Shown: positions 51,204-59,791 of the stretch, in pieces
Layout: the number at the start of each line of letters is the position of its first letter
How positions within the stretch are numbered: position 1 is the first letter of the stretch
From: Kytococcus sedentarius DSM 20547
Lineage (GTDB): Bacteria; Actinomycetota; Actinomycetes; Actinomycetales; Dermatophilaceae
Reading direction: 5' to 3'
Length of the DNA: 64,000 nt
Assembly (NCBI RefSeq): GCF_000023925.1
Contig: NC_013169.1
Location: forward strand, 1,426,001 to 1,490,000
Program-made: the position numbers and the translations under genes
Notes under the pieces: model-generated
What the model was told of the DNA's origin: nothing
What the model saw: the letters and a program-made list of their open reading frames with translations, nothing else
Databases searched by the model: none

Positions 51204-51232
51204 TTGTGATGGTACAAGTGTTGTGCTAAGGT
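51204..51232 (+). promoter_or_regulatory. Vegetative-type promoter of the HNH/DUF222 gene
   Basis: TTGTGA (51204-51209) and TAAGGT (51227-51232) are spaced by 17 bases. The ATG is 23 bases past the -10, with a GGGGGAG ribosome site. It is one of few conventional -35/-10 pairs with a leader in this window. Confidence 0.6.
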
Positions 51233-51255
51233 CTGGTCACGGGAAGGGGGAGTGC

Positions 51256-52791
51256 ATGGATGACCAGGCAGAAGGACGGCCCACACCTCAGGGGTGTGCC
51301 GGGCAGCATGACGCACCGGGGGAGGCCGCGGCGGGGCACGAGGGGTTGCGGGCCGCCGTGGTGCGCCGGCGGCAGCACCTCGGGGAGACCGCACAGGAGC
51401 TCGTCGACACCCTCCGCGAGCTGGAGGAGCTGCGCAACACCGTGGCGGCCGTACAGCTCGAGGCCGTCGCGCGGCTCCAGCGGGTGCAGACCGCGGAGGA
51501 CCTCGCGGCCGGGGTGCCGGAGGAGATGGCGGGGGAGTGCACCGCATCGATGGTGGGGCTCGCCCGCAGGGAGTCACCACACCGCGGGGCGGAGGCCCTC
51601 TCACTGGCGGAGACCCTGGCCGAGGACCTGCCCTGCACCCTCGAACGGATGCTGGCGGGGCGCGCCACGGAGTACCAGGCACGACTGGTGCAGAGGCACA
51701 CGAGCCACCTCACGGCCGTGCAACGGCAGGTGGTCGACCAGGTGATCGCACCCCGGTTGGAGGACCTGTCACCGCGGCGTGTGACGAGTGCGGTGCAGGC
51801 CGAGGCCTACCGGCTTGACCCCGAGGGGTCCACCCGGCGGGCCGCCCTGGCGCACCGTGACCGGAAGGTCGGGTTGCAGCCCAAGCCGGACACCATGACG
51901 CTGCTGACGGCCTACCTGCCCGCGGCACAGGGGGTAGCTGTCTGGTCCGGCCTGGACCGTGAGGCCCGGTCTCGGCGGGCGGTGGGGGACGAGCGCAGCA
52001 TCGACCAGCTGCGGGCCGACATCCTGGTGGAACGGTTGACCGGGCAGGCCACGGCACAAGCAGTGCCCTTGGAGGTGCAGCTCGTGGTGCCGGCGGGGAC
52101 GGTCTTCGGCGGGGCCGCCACGCGTGAGGTGCTGGAGGGCGGTGCCGCCGCAGTGGGTGCGGTCGACGGCCCCTGCGCGACCGGTGGGACCACTCGCCGG
52201 GTGCCGGAGGCGGTCGCGCGGGACGGCGAACCGGCCTTCCTCACCGGGTACGGGCCGTTGCCGGCGCCCCTGGCCCGGTCGATGATCCGCGAGTCCGCCG
52301 AGGTGACGCTCCGACGGTTGTTGCTCGACCCGCTGCACGGCACCCTCGTGGGCCGGGAGTCCCGGGCCCGCACGTTCTCACGAGGTGATCGCGAGCTCTT
52401 GATCGCGCGCGACCGGTTCTGCCGGACGCCGTGGTGTGACGCCCCCATCCGGGAGGCGGACCACGTGGTGGGCTGGGCCGAGGGCGGGTCGACCTCGATC
52501 GCGAACGGGCAGGGCCTGTGCAGCCGCTGCAACCAGGTGAAGAACCACCCGCGGTGGGACACCCGGCCGGTGATGGCGCGGCCGGACGGTGCGGGTGCCA
52601 CCGCCGGGTGGCTGCAGAAGGTGCGGCAGGTGGCAGGTGACCGGGCAACCGACCAGTCCGTCGACCGGGCTGATGCTGATCAGGCCGACCGCCCGGATCG
52701 ATCCGGCCGAGCTGTCCAGCAGGCGGAGGTGGTCACGACAACCCCCGCCGGCCACCGCTACCGCAGCCCCGTGCCGTCGCTGACGTCGTGA
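51256..52791 (+). CDS. DUF222 protein with C-terminal HNH endonuclease domain
   Basis: A 511-residue protein. The DUF222 region (about 40-330; RRRQHLGETAQELVDTLREL, then AGRATEYQARLVQRHTSHL) precedes an HNH nuclease (about 405-465: ARDRFCRTPWCDAPIREADH, VVGWAEGGSTSIANGQGLCS, RCNQVKNHP). The family is multi-copy in actinobacteria and often associated with mobile DNA, but no function has been established. ATG 51256 is chosen for its ribosome site and promoter spacing. The C-terminal 50 residues are a hydrophilic tail. Confidence 0.85.
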   Translation: MDDQAEGRPTPQGCAGQHDAPGEAAAGHEGLRAAVVRRRQHLGETAQELVDTLRELEELRNTVAAVQLEAVARLQRVQTAEDLAAGVPEEMAGECTASMVGLARRESPHRGAEALSLAETLAEDLPCTLERMLAGRATEYQARLVQRHTSHLTAVQRQVVDQVIAPRLEDLSPRRVTSAVQAEAYRLDPEGSTRRAALAHRDRKVGLQPKPDTMTLLTAYLPAAQGVAVWSGLDREARSRRAVGDERSIDQLRADILVERLTGQATAQAVPLEVQLVVPAGTVFGGAATREVLEGGAAAVGAVDGPCATGGTTRRVPEAVARDGEPAFLTGYGPLPAPLARSMIRESAEVTLRRLLLDPLHGTLVGRESRARTFSRGDRELLIARDRFCRTPWCDAPIREADHVVGWAEGGSTSIANGQGLCSRCNQVKNHPRWDTRPVMARPDGAGATAGWLQKVRQVAGDRATDQSVDRADADQADRPDRSGRAVQQAEVVTTTPAGHRYRSPVPSLTS

Positions 52792-52868
52792 GGGCCGCCA
52801 CGTGGGACGAGCCGCAGCCCTCCCGTGGGGCAGGATGACCGGCGGCCCACCCGAGGAGAGAACCCACC

Positions 52869-54197
52869 ATGAGCACACCCCCTGCTGTGGCGAGTCCCGC
52901 CGTGCCCACCGTGGTGACGCCGCAGGAGCGCGACCGCATCCAGGCGCGCACCCTGCGCGTGGTCGTGCTCAGCCAGGTGCTCGGTGGCGCCGGCCTGGCC
53001 GCCGGCGCGACCGTGGGCGCACTGCTGGCCGAGGAGATGCTCGGGTCGCAGGGGCTGGCCGGCATCCCCGTCGCGGTGGTGACCCTCGGGTCGGCGCTCG
53101 CGGCCTACCTGGTCGGCCGGGTGACCCAGAGCAGCGGTCGGCGGCTGGGACTCGGCGCCGGCTTCGCGATCGGCGGGCTGGGCGCGGCCGGTGTGGTGCT
53201 GGCTGCCGTGCTCGGCCAGGTATGGCTGCTGTTCGTCGCACTGTTCGTCTACGGGGCGGGTACCGCCTCCAACCTGCAGGCCCGGTATGCCGGCACGGAC
53301 CTGGCCGCCCCGCACCGTCGCGCGACGGCTGCCAGCGTGGCACTGGTCTCCACCACCGTCGGCGCCGTGGCCGGGCCCAACCTGGTGGAGCCGCTGGGCC
53401 ACCTGGCCGACGCGTGGGGCATCCCGCCGCTGGCCGGGCCCTTCCTGCTCGCCTCGGTGGCCTACCTCGCGGCCGGTGCCACGTTGCTGGTGCTGCTGCG
53501 GCCCGACCCCTTCCTGCTGGCCCGCTCGCTGACCGGCACCGCCGCGGACCCGGACCCGACGCACGGCGAGCCCGCCATGGTGCGCGGCGAGCCGCTCACG
53601 ACGCACGACGAGCCCGCCGCATCCCAGGGGATCCCCCCGGTGCGCACCACCGCCTGGGTCGGGGCGGGCGTGATGGTGATGACGCAGATCGTCATGGTCG
53701 CGATCATGACCATGACGCCGGTCCACATGCGCGCCCACGACCACGCCTTGGGCGCCGTGGGGCTCGTGATCAGCCTCCACATCGCCGCCATGTACCTGCC
53801 CTCGCTGGTGACCGGCGCCCTCATCGACAAGGTCGGGCGCCTGCCGATGGCGGCCGCTGCCGGCGTGACCCTGCTGCTCGCGGGCGTGGTCGCTGCGCTC
53901 GCGCCGGGGGAGTCGATGGGGTGGATCGTCCTCGCCCTGGTCCTGTTGGGCCTGGGCTGGAACCTCGGACTGATCTCCGGCACGGCCCTGGTGGTCGACG
54001 GCACGGTGCCGGCCAACCGCGCACGGACCCAGGGCACCATCGACGTGCTCATCGCCCTGGCGGGGGCGGCCGGTGGCGCGTTCTCCGGCGTCGTCGTCGC
54101 GATGACGAGCTTCGCGGGGCTGTCCTACCTCGGGGCCGCAGTGGCGTTCGCGGTGGTGCCCCTGCTGTGGCTCGCGGTCCGGGACCGCGCCGCCTGA
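52869..54197 (+). CDS. MFS transporter
   Basis: A 442-residue permease with 12 predicted helices and a charged central loop (about 220-260) with repeated HGEP/RGEP/HDEP tetrapeptides. VYGAGTASNLQARYAGTDLA in the fourth helix and loop, and ALIDKVGRLPMAAAAGVTLL after helix 8, mark a drug-efflux-type branch. The substrate is unknown. GAGGAGAG lies eight bases before the ATG. Convergent with the methyltransferase. Confidence 0.85.
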   Translation: MSTPPAVASPAVPTVVTPQERDRIQARTLRVVVLSQVLGGAGLAAGATVGALLAEEMLGSQGLAGIPVAVVTLGSALAAYLVGRVTQSSGRRLGLGAGFAIGGLGAAGVVLAAVLGQVWLLFVALFVYGAGTASNLQARYAGTDLAAPHRRATAASVALVSTTVGAVAGPNLVEPLGHLADAWGIPPLAGPFLLASVAYLAAGATLLVLLRPDPFLLARSLTGTAADPDPTHGEPAMVRGEPLTTHDEPAASQGIPPVRTTAWVGAGVMVMTQIVMVAIMTMTPVHMRAHDHALGAVGLVISLHIAAMYLPSLVTGALIDKVGRLPMAAAAGVTLLLAGVVAALAPGESMGWIVLALVLLGLGWNLGLISGTALVVDGTVPANRARTQGTIDVLIALAGAAGGAFSGVVVAMTSFAGLSYLGAAVAFAVVPLLWLAVRDRAA

Positions 54198-54224
54198 GCC
54201 CGCCCGTCTGCCGGGGCCCGCCCG

Positions 54225-54836
54225 TCAGCCGTCGCGGCGCAGGACGCTGACCGCGAACTCCGCGTCGTCCTGCCAAGGCTGTAGGTCCCAGGTCGCGAAG
54301 CGATGCTCGAGCCGCAGCCCGGCCGCGGGCAGCAGGGCGTCGAGGTCGGCCGCCGAGAACCCGGTCGTGGTGCGACAGCCCACCACCAGGAAGCCGCCGT
54401 CCACCAGGTGCGCCGCCACCCGGGACAGCACGGCACCGCGGTGGTCCGGGGTGACGAAGTCCAGCACGTTGCCCACCATCATCGCGCCGTCGAACGGCTC
54501 GGGCTGGCCGTGCTCCGCCAGGTCGAGCGTCGCCAGGTCGGCCACCACCCAGGCGCCCGCGGGGTGGTCCTCCCGCGCGGCCTCGATGAGGGCGGGGTCC
54601 ACGTCCGCGCCGACCACGTCGAAGCCAAGCGTCGCCAGGTGGCCCCCGTGGCGGCCCGGGCCGCACCCCGCATCGAGCAGGCGCGCGCCCCGCGGGGCGA
54701 GCACGTCCACCAGGCGCGACTCGCCCTGCACATCCTGCCCGCGGGTGGCCAGCGAGCGCATGTGCTCGGTGTACCAGCGCGAGTGCGAGCCGTCGTCGGT
54801 GAGTCCGGGCCAGGTGGAGGTGGGGGAGTGGGTCAT
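54225..54836 (-). CDS. Class I SAM-dependent methyltransferase
   Basis: A 203-residue enzyme. RLLDAGCGPGRHGGHLATLG is SAM motif I; VVGADVDPALIEAAR, WVVADLATLDL and FDGAMMVGNVLDFV are motifs II-IV. The N-terminus HSRWYTEHMRSLATRGQD is typical of small stand-alone methyltransferases. The substrate is unknown. ATG 54836 follows GACACT (complement of 54843-54848) by six bases. Confidence 0.85.
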   Translation of the reverse strand: MTHSPTSTWPGLTDDGSHSRWYTEHMRSLATRGQDVQGESRLVDVLAPRGARLLDAGCGPGRHGGHLATLGFDVVGADVDPALIEAAREDHPAGAWVVADLATLDLAEHGQPEPFDGAMMVGNVLDFVTPDHRGAVLSRVAAHLVDGGFLVVGCRTTTGFSAADLDALLPAAGLRLEHRFATWDLQPWQDDAEFAVSVLRRDG

Positions 54837-54910
54837 GGCCCCAGTGTCACGTACCACCGCCGACCCGCTCATGCCCCCAACGATGGCTCCCGACGCCCTA
54901 GGCTGAGTGC

Positions 54911-55633
54911 ATGACCTCCCTCCCTGCCCTCGACTCCTCCGACTTCCAGCGCGTCCTGTGCGTGGTGGCCCACCCCGACGACATGGAGTACGGCGCCTCG
55001 GCGGCGGTCTCGCGGTGGACGAGCGCCGGCATCGAGGTCACCTACCTGCTGCTCACCCACGGCGAGGCGGGCATGCCCCAGCCCCCCGATGAGGTCGCGC
55101 CCGTCCGCGCAGAGGAGCAGCGCCGGGCGTGTGCACAGGTGGGCGTGGAGGACCTGCGCATCCTCGACCACCCCGACGGCGTGCTGGAGCTGACGCTGGG
55201 CCTGCGGCGCGACATCGCGCGGGTGATCCGGGAGGTGCGCCCGCAGGCCGTGATGACCTCCAGCTGGGCCGACGTCGCGCCGTGGGGGATCAACCAGGCC
55301 GACCACCGGGTGGCGGGGCTGTCCACCGCCGATGCCGTGGCGGCCGCCGGCAACCGCTGGATCTTCCCGGAGCTCGTCGAGGCCGAGGGCCTCGAGCCGT
55401 GGAGCACCACCTGGCTGGTGGTGAACGGCGTGGAGGACCCGACGCACGTGATCCAGGTGGGGGAGTCGGACGTGGCGGCCGCTGTGGCTTCGCTCCGGCA
55501 GCACGAGGCCTACCTCGCGGCGCTGCCCTGGCACCCGAAGCCGGAGGAGTTCATCCCCCAGATCCTGCGCGATGGGGGAGCAGCCGGCGGCGTGGACGCC
55601 GGGCTGCCGGTGCGTGCCCATCGGGTGGGCTGA
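54911..55633 (+). CDS. PIG-L/LmbE-family deacetylase
   Basis: A 240-residue zinc deacetylase. VLCVVAHPDDMEYGASAA carries the AHPDD metal motif, and ADHRVAGLSTADAV the third ligand. Related enzymes act on N-acetylglucosaminyl conjugates, including MshB and Mca of the mycothiol pathway. An assignment to mycothiol is possible, since mshC is in the window, but is not supported by linkage. TAGGCT (54899-54904) ends six bases before ATG. The stop shares one base with the comB start. Confidence 0.85.
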   Translation: MTSLPALDSSDFQRVLCVVAHPDDMEYGASAAVSRWTSAGIEVTYLLLTHGEAGMPQPPDEVAPVRAEEQRRACAQVGVEDLRILDHPDGVLELTLGLRRDIARVIREVRPQAVMTSSWADVAPWGINQADHRVAGLSTADAVAAAGNRWIFPELVEAEGLEPWSTTWLVVNGVEDPTHVIQVGESDVAAAVASLRQHEAYLAALPWHPKPEEFIPQILRDGGAAGGVDAGLPVRAHRVG

Positions 55634-56601
55634 TGGGGGAGCACGATCTCCAGGATGTCTTGGGCCAGAAGGGCTACGCGGTCCGCTCTGGATGGGGGCT
55701 CTTGGGTGCGCGGGCAATGGACGCTGACGTCACCGTGGTGGTGGACATCCTCAGCTTCTCCACCTCTGTCACCATCGCGGTGGACCGGGGGATGCAGGTG
55801 TATCCGTTCCGCTGGCGCGACGACCGGGCGCGGACCTTCGCCGCGCAGCGCAACGCGGTGTTGGCGGTCGGGCGCCTCGAGGCGTCCCGAACCCGGGTGA
55901 CGAATCTCCCCACCCTCTCGCCCGCAACCCTCCTGACCTGTGATGCCGTGAAGCGTCTCGTGCTGCCCTCGCCCAACGGGTCGTCCCTCGTCGCGGCCCT
56001 CGACGACGGGGGGAGGACCGTCGTGATCGGCTGCCTGCGCAACGCGACCGCAGTGGGCGAGCACGTCGCGGCCGCGGTAGAGGCGGGTCAGTCGGTGGGC
56101 CTCGTTGCCGCCGGGGAGCGGTGGCCGGTCGATGACTCGCTGCGCCCTGCGGTGGAGGACCACGTCGGGGTCGGCGCCATCGCCGCGCACCTCGTGGAGC
56201 GGGGGCACGAGCCGGTCATGAGCCCGGAAGCGTTGTCCGCTGCGCGCCTGTTCACGGCATCGGCTGGGCACGTGGCCGGGCTGCTGCGCGACTGCGCCAG
56301 TGGGCGAGAGCTGGCCGCCAGGGGCTACGGGGCCGACGTCCCCGCTCCGGGCAGGATGGTGTGTGGCCACCCACCCCGTCCCGAGGAGTCACCATGCAGT
56401 TCATGCTCACCGTCCACGGCTCACTGCAGGAGGGCGACGAGTTCGGTGCCTACGGCTCCCAGGAGGAGATGGAGCAGGCCTTCGCCGACACCGGCGCCTT
56501 CAACGACCGCCTGGAGCAGGCCGGCCAGCTGGTCTTCGCCGGGGGGCTGCTCCCCGCATCGACCGCGGCGGTGGTGGACGCCACCGCAGGCGACCCCGTG
56601 A
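55633..56601 (+). CDS. ComB-like 2-phosphosulfolactate phosphatase, C-terminus lost (run-on frame)
   Basis: The first 240 codons match the family: KGYAVRSGWGLLGARAMDAD, VTVVVDILSFSTSVTIAVDR, VLPSPNGSSLVAALDDGG and VVIGCLRNATAVGEHVAAAV. After SGRELAARGYGADV (about base 56342) the similarity ends and the frame runs on without a stop through the start of the next gene, in a different phase, to 56601. The normal last 20 or so residues are missing. Third-position GC is lower than in the neighbours. It is probably a decaying or transferred gene. ATG 55633 overlaps the deacetylase stop (TGATG). Confidence 0.65.
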   Translation: MGEHDLQDVLGQKGYAVRSGWGLLGARAMDADVTVVVDILSFSTSVTIAVDRGMQVYPFRWRDDRARTFAAQRNAVLAVGRLEASRTRVTNLPTLSPATLLTCDAVKRLVLPSPNGSSLVAALDDGGRTVVIGCLRNATAVGEHVAAAVEAGQSVGLVAAGERWPVDDSLRPAVEDHVGVGAIAAHLVERGHEPVMSPEALSAARLFTASAGHVAGLLRDCASGRELAARGYGADVPAPGRMVCGHPPRPEESPCSSCSPSTAHCRRATSSVPTAPRRRWSRPSPTPAPSTTAWSRPASWSSPGGCSPHRPRRWWTPPQATP

Positions 56602-56753
56602 CCACCGAGGGGCCGTACCTCCCCGGGCCCGAGCACGTCGGCGGGTTCTGGGTCATCGACGTGCCCGACCGCGAGACCGCCCTGCGGCTGGCCGGTGAGG
56701 GCTCGGCCGCCTGCCGCGGCACGGTCGAGGTGCGACAGTTCGCGGGGGAGTGA
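56394..56753 (+). CDS. YciI-like (DGPF) protein
   Basis: A 119-residue protein of the YCII/DGPF superfamily: MQFMLTVHG at the start, AGGLLPASTAAVVDA, and VTTEGPYLPGPEHVGGFWVI carry the family's conserved strand and acidic segments. It is often encoded near ECF sigma factors, but none is seen here. GAGGAG lies five bases before ATG 56394. It lies inside the run-on comB frame, and its stop overlaps the next GTG. Confidence 0.82.
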   Translation: MQFMLTVHGSLQEGDEFGAYGSQEEMEQAFADTGAFNDRLEQAGQLVFAGGLLPASTAAVVDATAGDPVTTEGPYLPGPEHVGGFWVIDVPDRETALRLAGEGSAACRGTVEVRQFAGE

Positions 56754-57439
56754 CGCACGTGACCAACATCCCCGGCGCCGAGGCCGTCGACCGCTACCTC
56801 ATCGAGACACTCACCCCCGAGGACGAGGCGCTCACGGCAGCCCAGGAGAGGGCGACCGCCGCCGGTCTGCCAGACATCGCCATGGCCCCCAACCAGGCTG
56901 CCCTCGTGGCGCTGCTGGCCCGCATGGTGGGAGCCCGCCGCATCCTGGAGGTGGGCACGCTGGCCGGGTACACCGCCATCCACCTCGCGCGCGCGGTGGG
57001 GGAGCAGGGACGAGTGGTCACCCTGGAGATCGACGCCGCCCACGCCGCCGTGGCCCGGGAGAACCTGCGAGCCGCCGGGGTCGCCGAGCGGGTGGAGGTG
57101 GTGGAGGGACCCGCCCGCGATGCGGTGACGCGCCTCGTCGAGGACGGCGCCGAGCCCTTCGACCTGGTGCTCATCGATGCGGACAAGCCCAGCAACCCCG
57201 ACTACCTGGAGGCCGCTCTGCGGCTCACCCGGCCGGGCGCCGTCATCGTCGTGGACAACGTGGTCCGCGGCGGGCGGGTGGCCGATAGCGCGTCACAGGA
57301 TGCGTCCGTCGTGGGCACCCGGCGCGTGCTGGAGATGGTCGCCGCCGAGCCGCGCCTGGAGGCCACGGCGGTGCAGACCGTCGGGATCAAGGGGTGGGAC
57401 GGCCTGACCGTGTGCCGCGTGGTGGACCCGGCCGCCTGA
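56750..57439 (+). CDS. O-methyltransferase, CCoAOMT family
   Basis: A 229-residue SAM-dependent enzyme. MAPNQAALVALLARMVGARR then ILEVGTLAGYTAIHLARAVG (SAM motif), VVTLEIDAAHAAVA and FDLVLIDADKPSNPDY (metal-binding D) match the caffeoyl-CoA/catechol O-methyltransferase group. GTG 56750 overlaps the yciI stop; GTG 56759 is an alternative. The substrate is unknown. Confidence 0.88.
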   Translation: MTHVTNIPGAEAVDRYLIETLTPEDEALTAAQERATAAGLPDIAMAPNQAALVALLARMVGARRILEVGTLAGYTAIHLARAVGEQGRVVTLEIDAAHAAVARENLRAAGVAERVEVVEGPARDAVTRLVEDGAEPFDLVLIDADKPSNPDYLEAALRLTRPGAVIVVDNVVRGGRVADSASQDASVVGTRRVLEMVAAEPRLEATAVQTVGIKGWDGLTVCRVVDPAA

Positions 57440-57482
57440 AAACCGCTTGCCGCCGGCCCGCCGGTCCGGTTGTCTCGGCACC

Positions 57483-58163
57483 ATGACCGCTGCTCGCATC
57501 CTGCGCCGAGACGACCCGGAGGCCGTCCGTCTCCTCGCCGAGCGGTGGGTGGTGGCCGGGGAGTCCTGGGGTGCACGCTTCGACGCCCGGGCGGAGGACC
57601 TGCCACGACTCGACGCACTGGCCGAGTCGATCCCCGAGGGGCACTACATCTGCGTCCTCACCAGGGACGACGTCGCAGACATCGTCGCGCTCGACGAGGC
57701 AACGCGCGAGGACTATCCCGCCGGTGACGCGGTCTTCCACGACGCGGTCGACCTCCAGGGAGCGCGCGACCTGGTCGAACGCGGGGCCGTGCACGGCGTG
57801 CGCACCGCATCGGGCGAGCTGGTGGCCATGACGGCGACCCACGCCACCGGGGCGCTGGTCGAGACCGACTTCACCGCCGTCCACCCTTCGCACCGGCGGC
57901 GGGGGGTGGCCGTGGCGGTCAAGGCGGCATCCGTCGCCGCAGGGGTGCGCGCCGGCCACGAGCTCTTCGGCACCGGGGGAGCGGCGGTCAACGCCGGGAG
58001 CCTGGCCATGAACCGGGCCGTGGGCTACATCGTGACCGAGCGCTGGGTGACGTTGGTGCCGCCCGGGGAGGGGCTGGCTCAGAGGAACCAGGCCACGACG
58101 GCACCGGCCAGAATCGCGGTGCCCACCAGGGCGCAGACCCGGGCGCCCGTCGATCGGGCGTGA
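57483..58163 (+). CDS. GNAT-family N-acetyltransferase
   Basis: A 226-residue protein. The core is ETDFTAVHPSHRRRGVAVAV (acetyl-CoA binding) followed by NAGSLAMNRAVGY; it resembles the type that acts on small molecules. The last 28 codons beyond the usual end overlap the opposite-strand membrane gene by 85 bases, so the true original end may have been lost. ATG 57483 is chosen over an in-frame start 36 bases upstream that has no support. Confidence 0.75.
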   Translation: MTAARILRRDDPEAVRLLAERWVVAGESWGARFDARAEDLPRLDALAESIPEGHYICVLTRDDVADIVALDEATREDYPAGDAVFHDAVDLQGARDLVERGAVHGVRTASGELVAMTATHATGALVETDFTAVHPSHRRRGVAVAVKAASVAAGVRAGHELFGTGGAAVNAGSLAMNRAVGYIVTERWVTLVPPGEGLAQRNQATTAPARIAVPTRAQTRAPVDRA

Positions 58164-58444
58164 GCCCCCTCATCGGCGTGCTCCGTGGCGCCCTGCCGAC
58201 CCAGCAGGACCGCGGTGCCCAGCCCGATGACGACCGCCACCACCGCGTAGAGCAGCGTTCCGTACAGCCACGAGTACGGCGCGAAGTGCACGGCCACGAC
58301 CACCGCCATCAGCACCGTGGAGAACAGGTACCTGCCGCGGGCGATGAGCAACCCGGCCACCGGGAGCATCACCAGCTGGCCGGAGGCGAGGTGGATGCTC
58401 AGCGCGGCGGGCCCCACGCCGGCCTCGAAGGGGACCGTCAGCAC
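58079..58444 (-). CDS. Truncated membrane protein
   Basis: A 121-residue fragment with three helices (IHLASGQLVMLPVAGLLIAR, VLMAVVVAVHFAPYSWLYGT, LLYAVVAVVIGLGTAVLL). An in-frame TAG two codons upstream of the GTG start blocks extension. It looks like the C-terminal half of a roughly 200-residue integral membrane protein. Whether the GTG is used is doubtful. It overlaps the end of the GNAT gene on the other strand. Confidence 0.5.
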   Translation of the reverse strand: MLTVPFEAGVGPAALSIHLASGQLVMLPVAGLLIARGRYLFSTVLMAVVVAVHFAPYSWLYGTLLYAVVAVVIGLGTAVLLGRQGATEHADEGAHARSTGARVCALVGTAILAGAVVAWFL

Positions 58445-58467
58445 GCGCTAAGTGTTCTCCCCCGGGC

Positions 58468-58499
58468 GGGGCGCTTCCTCATCGATGAGGGGGCGCCCC
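58468..58499. terminator. Imperfect palindrome centred on CCTCATCGATGAGG
   Basis: The 14-base perfect core (58477-58490) is flanked by GGGGCGC and GCGCCCC arms with a two-base mismatch. It lies between the truncated membrane gene and the phosphotransferase remnant, just before the latter's -10 box (58509-58514). It may be a bidirectional terminator or an operator. Confidence 0.45.
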
Positions 58500-58520
58500 G
58501 CCCGCGCGTAGGGTCGGGGC

Positions 58521-59007
58521 ATGGAGAACGCGGTCGCCCGGGCGCAGTCGGTCCTCGACGAGCCCATCCAGACGGTGCGGCCGCTGACCGGTGGGCTGAC
58601 CTCCGCGATGCTGGCGCTCACCACCAACGGCGAGTACGTGATGCGCCTGATGACGCGGAAATCGTGGCGCACGCACGGGGCTGAGCTGACGGCGCGCGAG
58701 CGGGCTGCCCAACAGGTGCTCGAGGGGACGGGGGTGCCTGCCCCGCGCAGCGTCGCGCTCGATGCGGACGGTCGCTCCACCGGGGTCGCCGCCCACCTCA
58801 TGACCCGGGTGCCGGGCGCGCCGGCTGAGACGCTCACCCCATCGCAGGTGGAGGCGCACCGGGGCCATGCCTGAGAGATACTGGCTGGTAATGGATGCGG
58901 CGGGCTTCCGCCCACCGCCCGGTCGGGTGCCGTTGTTCGGCAGCGCGGCAGAGCTGGAACGGCTGGGCGACTGGCTCCACGGCCTCATCGCGGGGGAGTT
59001 GCCGTGA
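58521..59007 (+). pseudogene. Aminoglycoside phosphotransferase-like gene with internal deletion
   Basis: The first 113 codons (MENAVARAQSVLDEPIQTVR, then GEYVMRLMTR and MTRVPGAPAETL) are the N-lobe of an APH-fold kinase. From about 58868 a different frame encodes YWLVMDAAGFRPPPGRVPLF and LERLGDWLHGLIAGELP, the expected C-terminal end. The catalytic loop and metal site that should lie between are absent, so a frame-changing deletion removed roughly 120-140 residues. The TAGGGT -10 box before ATG is intact. The C-terminal frame ends at TGA 59005-59007, overlapping the next start. Confidence 0.75.
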
Positions 59008-59474
59008 TCCGCGAGCGCCGGGAGCAGGACCTCGACGCCCTGTGGGCCGCCCTGTCGGTCGATGGGGAGCCGGCTCCGCCTCTGACCCGCGCCTGGTTGG
59101 AGGGGCAGGCCGATGCGGAGACCTGGGTCTTCGACATGGCGCCGGTTCACGTGACACCGACCCGGAACGTGGTGGCGCAGGTGCAGATCCAGGCGGTGGG
59201 CCCCTCATCGGCCCCGATGCGGGAGCTCTCGCGCGCGGATGTGGCACCCGCGGAGGCACTCGCCATCGCCCGTCTGGTGGTGGCCCCGCGCCCGCACGCG
59301 CACGGGTTCGCCCGGCACCTGCTGCAGCACGCCGCCCGCCGCATCGAGGAGCAGGGGCGGCTGCCCGTCGTCGACCCGGCGGAGAACTCCTACGGCGGGC
59401 CGGAGTTCTTCGCCCGCTACGGCTTCGGCGATGCAGGAGACGGGCGCATGGTGCGCGTGAGGAGTGAGCCGTGA
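59004..59474 (+). CDS. GNAT-family acetyltransferase
   Basis: A 156-residue protein, MIRERREQDLDALWAALS at the start, IARLVVAPRPHAHGFARHLL as the acetyl-CoA segment (a degenerate R-x-x-G-x-A, here HAHGFA), and YGGPEFFARYGF near the end. GTG 59004 overlaps the stop of the phosphotransferase remnant (GTGA). It was probably translated by coupling to the intact kinase before that gene decayed. Confidence 0.7.
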   Translation: MIRERREQDLDALWAALSVDGEPAPPLTRAWLEGQADAETWVFDMAPVHVTPTRNVVAQVQIQAVGPSSAPMRELSRADVAPAEALAIARLVVAPRPHAHGFARHLLQHAARRIEEQGRLPVVDPAENSYGGPEFFARYGFGDAGDGRMVRVRSEP

Positions 59475-59791
59475 CCGAACGACCCGAGGTGGTGTGCCTC
59501 TGCGGTTCACTGCGGTTCGCCGTCGAGATGATCGCGGCCAGCGACCAGTTGGCTCTCGAGGGGTCGATCGTGCTGAGCCCTGCGTTCCTGACGGCCGTGG
59601 ACAACGCTGACCACCCGGCCTTGAGTGCAGAGGAACGCGAGGCCCTGGGTGAGCTGCATCTTCGCCGGATCGACCTGGCCGACCGGGTGCTGGTCGTGAA
59701 CCCCGGTGGCTACCTGGGGGAGTCGACGCAGCGGGAGATCGCCCATGCCCGCGCTGCCGGGAAAGCGGTGTCCTTCACCGACCCGGTCTGA
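59471..59791 (+). CDS. Nucleoside 2-deoxyribosyltransferase-like (DUF4406-type) protein
   Basis: A 106-residue Rossmann-like protein. VVCLCGSLRFAVEMIAASDQ (nucleotide-binding start), LHLRRIDLADRVLVVNPGGY and GESTQREIAHARAAGKAVSF match the small nucleoside deoxyribosyltransferase-like family. GTG 59471 overlaps the GNAT stop. Its 3' end overlaps the opposite-strand gene by 17 bases. The substrate, presumably a nucleoside or nucleotide, is unknown. Confidence 0.75.
   Translation: MTERPEVVCLCGSLRFAVEMIAASDQLALEGSIVLSPAFLTAVDNADHPALSAEEREALGELHLRRIDLADRVLVVNPGGYLGESTQREIAHARAAGKAVSFTDPV

Noticed and set aside
54911-55633. Naming the PIG-L deacetylase mshB or mca
   Set aside because: It is not linked to mycothiol genes, and the family is broad. 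The sequence alone does not separate these enzymes from other deacetylases.
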